Source: Catellatospora bangladeshensis
GTDB lineage: Bacteria; Actinomycetota; Actinomycetes; Mycobacteriales; Micromonosporaceae
Assembly: GCF_016862575.1 (NCBI RefSeq)
Contig: NZ_BONF01000064.1
Location: forward strand, 1-37,462
Length of the DNA stretch: 37,462 nucleotides
Reading direction: 5' to 3'
This document shows positions 35,504 through 37,462 of this stretch, piece after piece. Below the pieces are notes generated by a model, which was not told the origin of the DNA, did no database searches, and saw only the letters and a list, made by a program, of their open reading frames with translations. The stretch's first letter is position 1; each line of letters begins with the position of its first letter. Both the position numbers and the translations under genes were made by a program.

Positions 35504-36439
35504 ATGACATTCGACTTTCCCGAGCCCACCCTCGTTTCGGTCAACGGTGTGGAACTCGAAGTCTTCGAAGCGGGCCGAGAGAACGGAAGGCCCGTCGTGC
35601 TCTGTCACGGCTGGCCGGAGCACGCCTTCTCCTGGCGCTATCAGGTGCCGGCCCTGGCCGCGGCGGGCTACCACGTCATCGTCGTGAACCAGCGGGGTTA
35701 CGGCCGCTCGTCCCGTCCCGCCGAGGTGACGGACTACGACATCGAGCACCTGTCGGGTGACCTCGTCGCCCTCCTCGATCACTACGGCTACGGCGATGCC
35801 ACCTTCGTCGGCCACGACTGGGGCGCATTCGTCGTCTGGGGCCTGACCCTGCTGCACCCGAACCGGGTCAACGGCGTGGTGGCGCTGAGCGTGCCCTACC
35901 AAGAGCGCGGGCAGCTGCCCTGGATCGAGGGCATGGAGGCCGTGCTCGGCGCCGACTTCTACTTCGTCCACTTCAACCGGCAGCCGGGCGTCGCCGACGC
36001 CGTGTTCGGGGAGAACACGTTCCAGTTCCTTCGGAACCTGTACCGCAAGAACTTGCCCCTCGCAGAGCCCCAGCCGGGCAATGCGCTGATCAACCTCGCC
36101 AGAGCGGAAACCCCACTCGGCGACCCCGTCATGAGTGACAGCGAACTCGCTGTCTTCGTCTCCGCCTTCGAATCGACAGGGTTTACGGGCGGAATCAACT
36201 GGTACCGAAACCTGGACCGCAACTGGCACCTGCTGGCCGACGTGGACCCGATCATCCGGCAGCCCGCCCTCATGATCTACGGCGACCGCGACACGGTCGC
36301 GAAGGCTGAAAGACTGCTGCAATTCGTGCCGAATGTGGAAGTGGTGAGTCTGGACTGCGGTCACTGGATCCAGCAGGAGATGCCGCAGGAGACGACCGCG
36401 GCGATCCTGAGGTGGCTGGACCGGCGAGATGCCGCCTAG
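35504..36439 (+). CDS. Epoxide-hydrolase-like alpha/beta hydrolase
   Basis: 311 aa from ATG 35504 with AGG eight bases before. Oxyanion motif HGWPE (35-39), nucleophile D105 in GHDWGA and a C-terminal His in CGHWIQQE; a D in YGDRD is the usual acid. The motifs match soluble epoxide hydrolases, which open epoxides to diols; dehalogenases are close relatives, so the substrate is open. It is probably controlled by the WYL regulator. A tyrosine (GINWYRN) fits the cap-domain oxygen ligand of epoxide hydrolases. Confidence 0.9.
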   Translation: MTFDFPEPTLVSVNGVELEVFEAGRENGRPVVLCHGWPEHAFSWRYQVPALAAAGYHVIVVNQRGYGRSSRPAEVTDYDIEHLSGDLVALLDHYGYGDATFVGHDWGAFVVWGLTLLHPNRVNGVVALSVPYQERGQLPWIEGMEAVLGADFYFVHFNRQPGVADAVFGENTFQFLRNLYRKNLPLAEPQPGNALINLARAETPLGDPVMSDSELAVFVSAFESTGFTGGINWYRNLDRNWHLLADVDPIIRQPALMIYGDRDTVAKAERLLQFVPNVEVVSLDCGHWIQQEMPQETTAAILRWLDRRDAA

Positions 36440-36505
36440 GCCGAAGCCGGTGCCGCGCAGACGCGGGCGGGTTTGTCGCATCGCAACGGGCGGTATCGGC
36501 AGGCC

Positions 36506-37324
36506 ATGAGCCTCACCTCGACAGCCCGCCGCACGGCTCAGGCAGCCGGCAGGAGCACCGCCCTGGAGAACCTGACCCGGGCCGGCCTCATCGGTTACGG
36601 ACTGCTGCACCTCGCGGTCGGCTGGCTCGCCCTGCAGATCGCCAACGGCCGGTCCGCCCGTGGTGACCAGTCCGGTGCGTTCCGGCTGCTGGCCGCGCAG
36701 CCGTTCGGCAGAGCGCTGGTATGGGCCATCGCCGGCGGCCTGCTGGCGATGGCGATCTGGCAGCTGTTCGAAGCCGCGGTGGGCCATGTCGGCGAGCGCG
36801 GCGCCAGGCGCACGCTGGAGCGGATCGTGTCCGCTGGGCGCACCGTCGCCTACGTCGCCCTGAGCGCGACGGCGGCCCAGGTCGCCGTCGGCGTCGATCC
36901 GGCCACGGGCAGCCACCAGCGCGAGGCGACCAGCGGGCTGCTCGGCCGCGACGGCGGGCCGTGGCTGGTCGGGATCGTGGGCATCGCGGTGACGGTGGTC
37001 GGTCTGGTGCTGGTCGGCCACGGCATCACGAAGGGCTTCGTGCGGCATCTGCGGCGTGACCGGATGAGCGCGGCCGAGCTGCGTGCGGCGGTCTTGGCGG
37101 GTCAGCTCGGCTACGCGGCGAAAGGCGCGGTGTACGCCGTCGCCGGAGTGCTCGTCACGAGCGCCGCGATCACCTTCGACCCTGCCAAGTCGACCGGCCT
37201 CGACGGTGCCCTGCACACCCTGGCGCAGCAGCCGCTCGGGTACGGCCTGCTGCTGGCGGCCGCGGCCGGCTTCGCCGTCTTCGGCGTGTACTGCTACTTC
37301 CAGGCTCGCTACCGGAAGGTTTGA
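36506..37324 (+). CDS. DUF1206 membrane protein
   Basis: ATG 36506 gives 272 aa; an earlier TTG in the frame is not preferred. Three copies of a two-span unit (L..AGLIGYGLLHLAVGWLAL, RTVAYVALSATAAQVAVG, LGYAAKGAVYAVAGVLVTSAA) with paired glycines define DUF1206. Function unknown. Confidence 0.9.
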   Translation: MSLTSTARRTAQAAGRSTALENLTRAGLIGYGLLHLAVGWLALQIANGRSARGDQSGAFRLLAAQPFGRALVWAIAGGLLAMAIWQLFEAAVGHVGERGARRTLERIVSAGRTVAYVALSATAAQVAVGVDPATGSHQREATSGLLGRDGGPWLVGIVGIAVTVVGLVLVGHGITKGFVRHLRRDRMSAAELRAAVLAGQLGYAAKGAVYAVAGVLVTSAAITFDPAKSTGLDGALHTLAQQPLGYGLLLAAAAGFAVFGVYCYFQARYRKV

Positions 37325-37401
37325 TCGGCGGGGTCGCGGCTGCAAAGGGGAGCGCCGACCCTTGACATCGGCATCCGTGCGTCAGGCGGCTGGATGACGT
37401 T

Positions 37402-37432
37402 CGAGGCCCCGGGTCTTTGATCCGGGGCCTCG
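37402..37432. terminator. Hairpin after the DUF1206 gene
   Basis: CGAGGCCCCGG (37402-37412) pairs with CCGGGGCCTCG (37422-37432), a perfect 11-bp stem with a 9-nt loop, 77 bp past the stop. A likely terminator. Nothing else is seen to the window end. Confidence 0.6.
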
Positions 37433-37462
37433 ACGCATTCTGATCTCTCTCGTATCTCTTAG

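Noticed and set aside
35429-37345. 638-codon minus-strand frame over the hydrolase and DUF1206 genes
   Set aside because: Spans two clear genes on the other strand and has no domain.
1-37462. CRISPR array or phage structural genes
   Set aside because: No regularly spaced repeats and no capsid, portal or tail-like proteins seen.

Overview
The window is high-GC actinobacterial DNA. The 20-bp intergenic repeat GTTAAGAAGGTGCCCTTCCT (10740-10759, 10771-10790) is, from memory, typical of Micromonosporaceae. The gene families (GH30 with ricin-type or F5/8C carbohydrate modules, DUF6766, bacterial topoisomerase IB, CsoR copper island) fit that group. Species cannot be named from sequence alone.

Layout. 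1-3830 is accessory DNA: a decayed IS end (627-~700), an intact IS5-family element with CTAG target duplications (1157-2155) that landed exactly at the stop codon of a small PH-like gene, a DUF4304 gene, and an odd tRNA-like locus (3493-3622). 3821-7256 holds a small membrane protein and four hypothetical genes, several resembling the SMI1/KNR4 (SUKH) type. 7280-14060 is a carbohydrate island: a membrane protein, two tandem secreted GH30 glycosidases with different binding modules, and a divergent LacI regulator. 14062-18635 carries DUF6766, topoisomerase IB, a pentapeptide-repeat protein and small hypotheticals. 18735-21711 is a NarL/DesK-type two-component system divergent from a six-span membrane protein. 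21987-22996 has a lipoprotein and a hemerythrin-domain protein.

23385-29794 is a copper-homeostasis island. A P1B ATPase with a CPD (not CPC) membrane motif is divergent from csoR. Behind csoR lie a CopZ-like chaperone, a two-lobed His-rich secreted or membrane protein and a CopA-type ATPase with CPC, the last three overlapping by 1-4 nt. At least four CsoR-type palindromes lie at the three start regions, and strong hairpins close both ends. Logic: copper releases CsoR, the chaperone and two pumps are expressed, and the two-lobed protein probably acts outside the membrane.

29843-37462 contains small ORFs, a YcxB-like protein, a serine beta-lactamase-family hydrolase, hypotheticals including an SMI1-like protein, an ECF sigma operon with a 4-TM protein and a 37-residue membrane microprotein, a WYL regulator divergent from an epoxide-hydrolase-like enzyme across a perfect 8-5-8 palindrome, and a DUF1206 membrane protein followed by a terminator-like hairpin.

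The most unusual items are the tRNA-like RNA with an extended arm in place of the anticodon arm, the IS transposase start buried in a 14-bp hairpin, the CPD ATPase/CsoR island, and the sigma factor/microprotein operon. Functions for the hypotheticals are not claimed.
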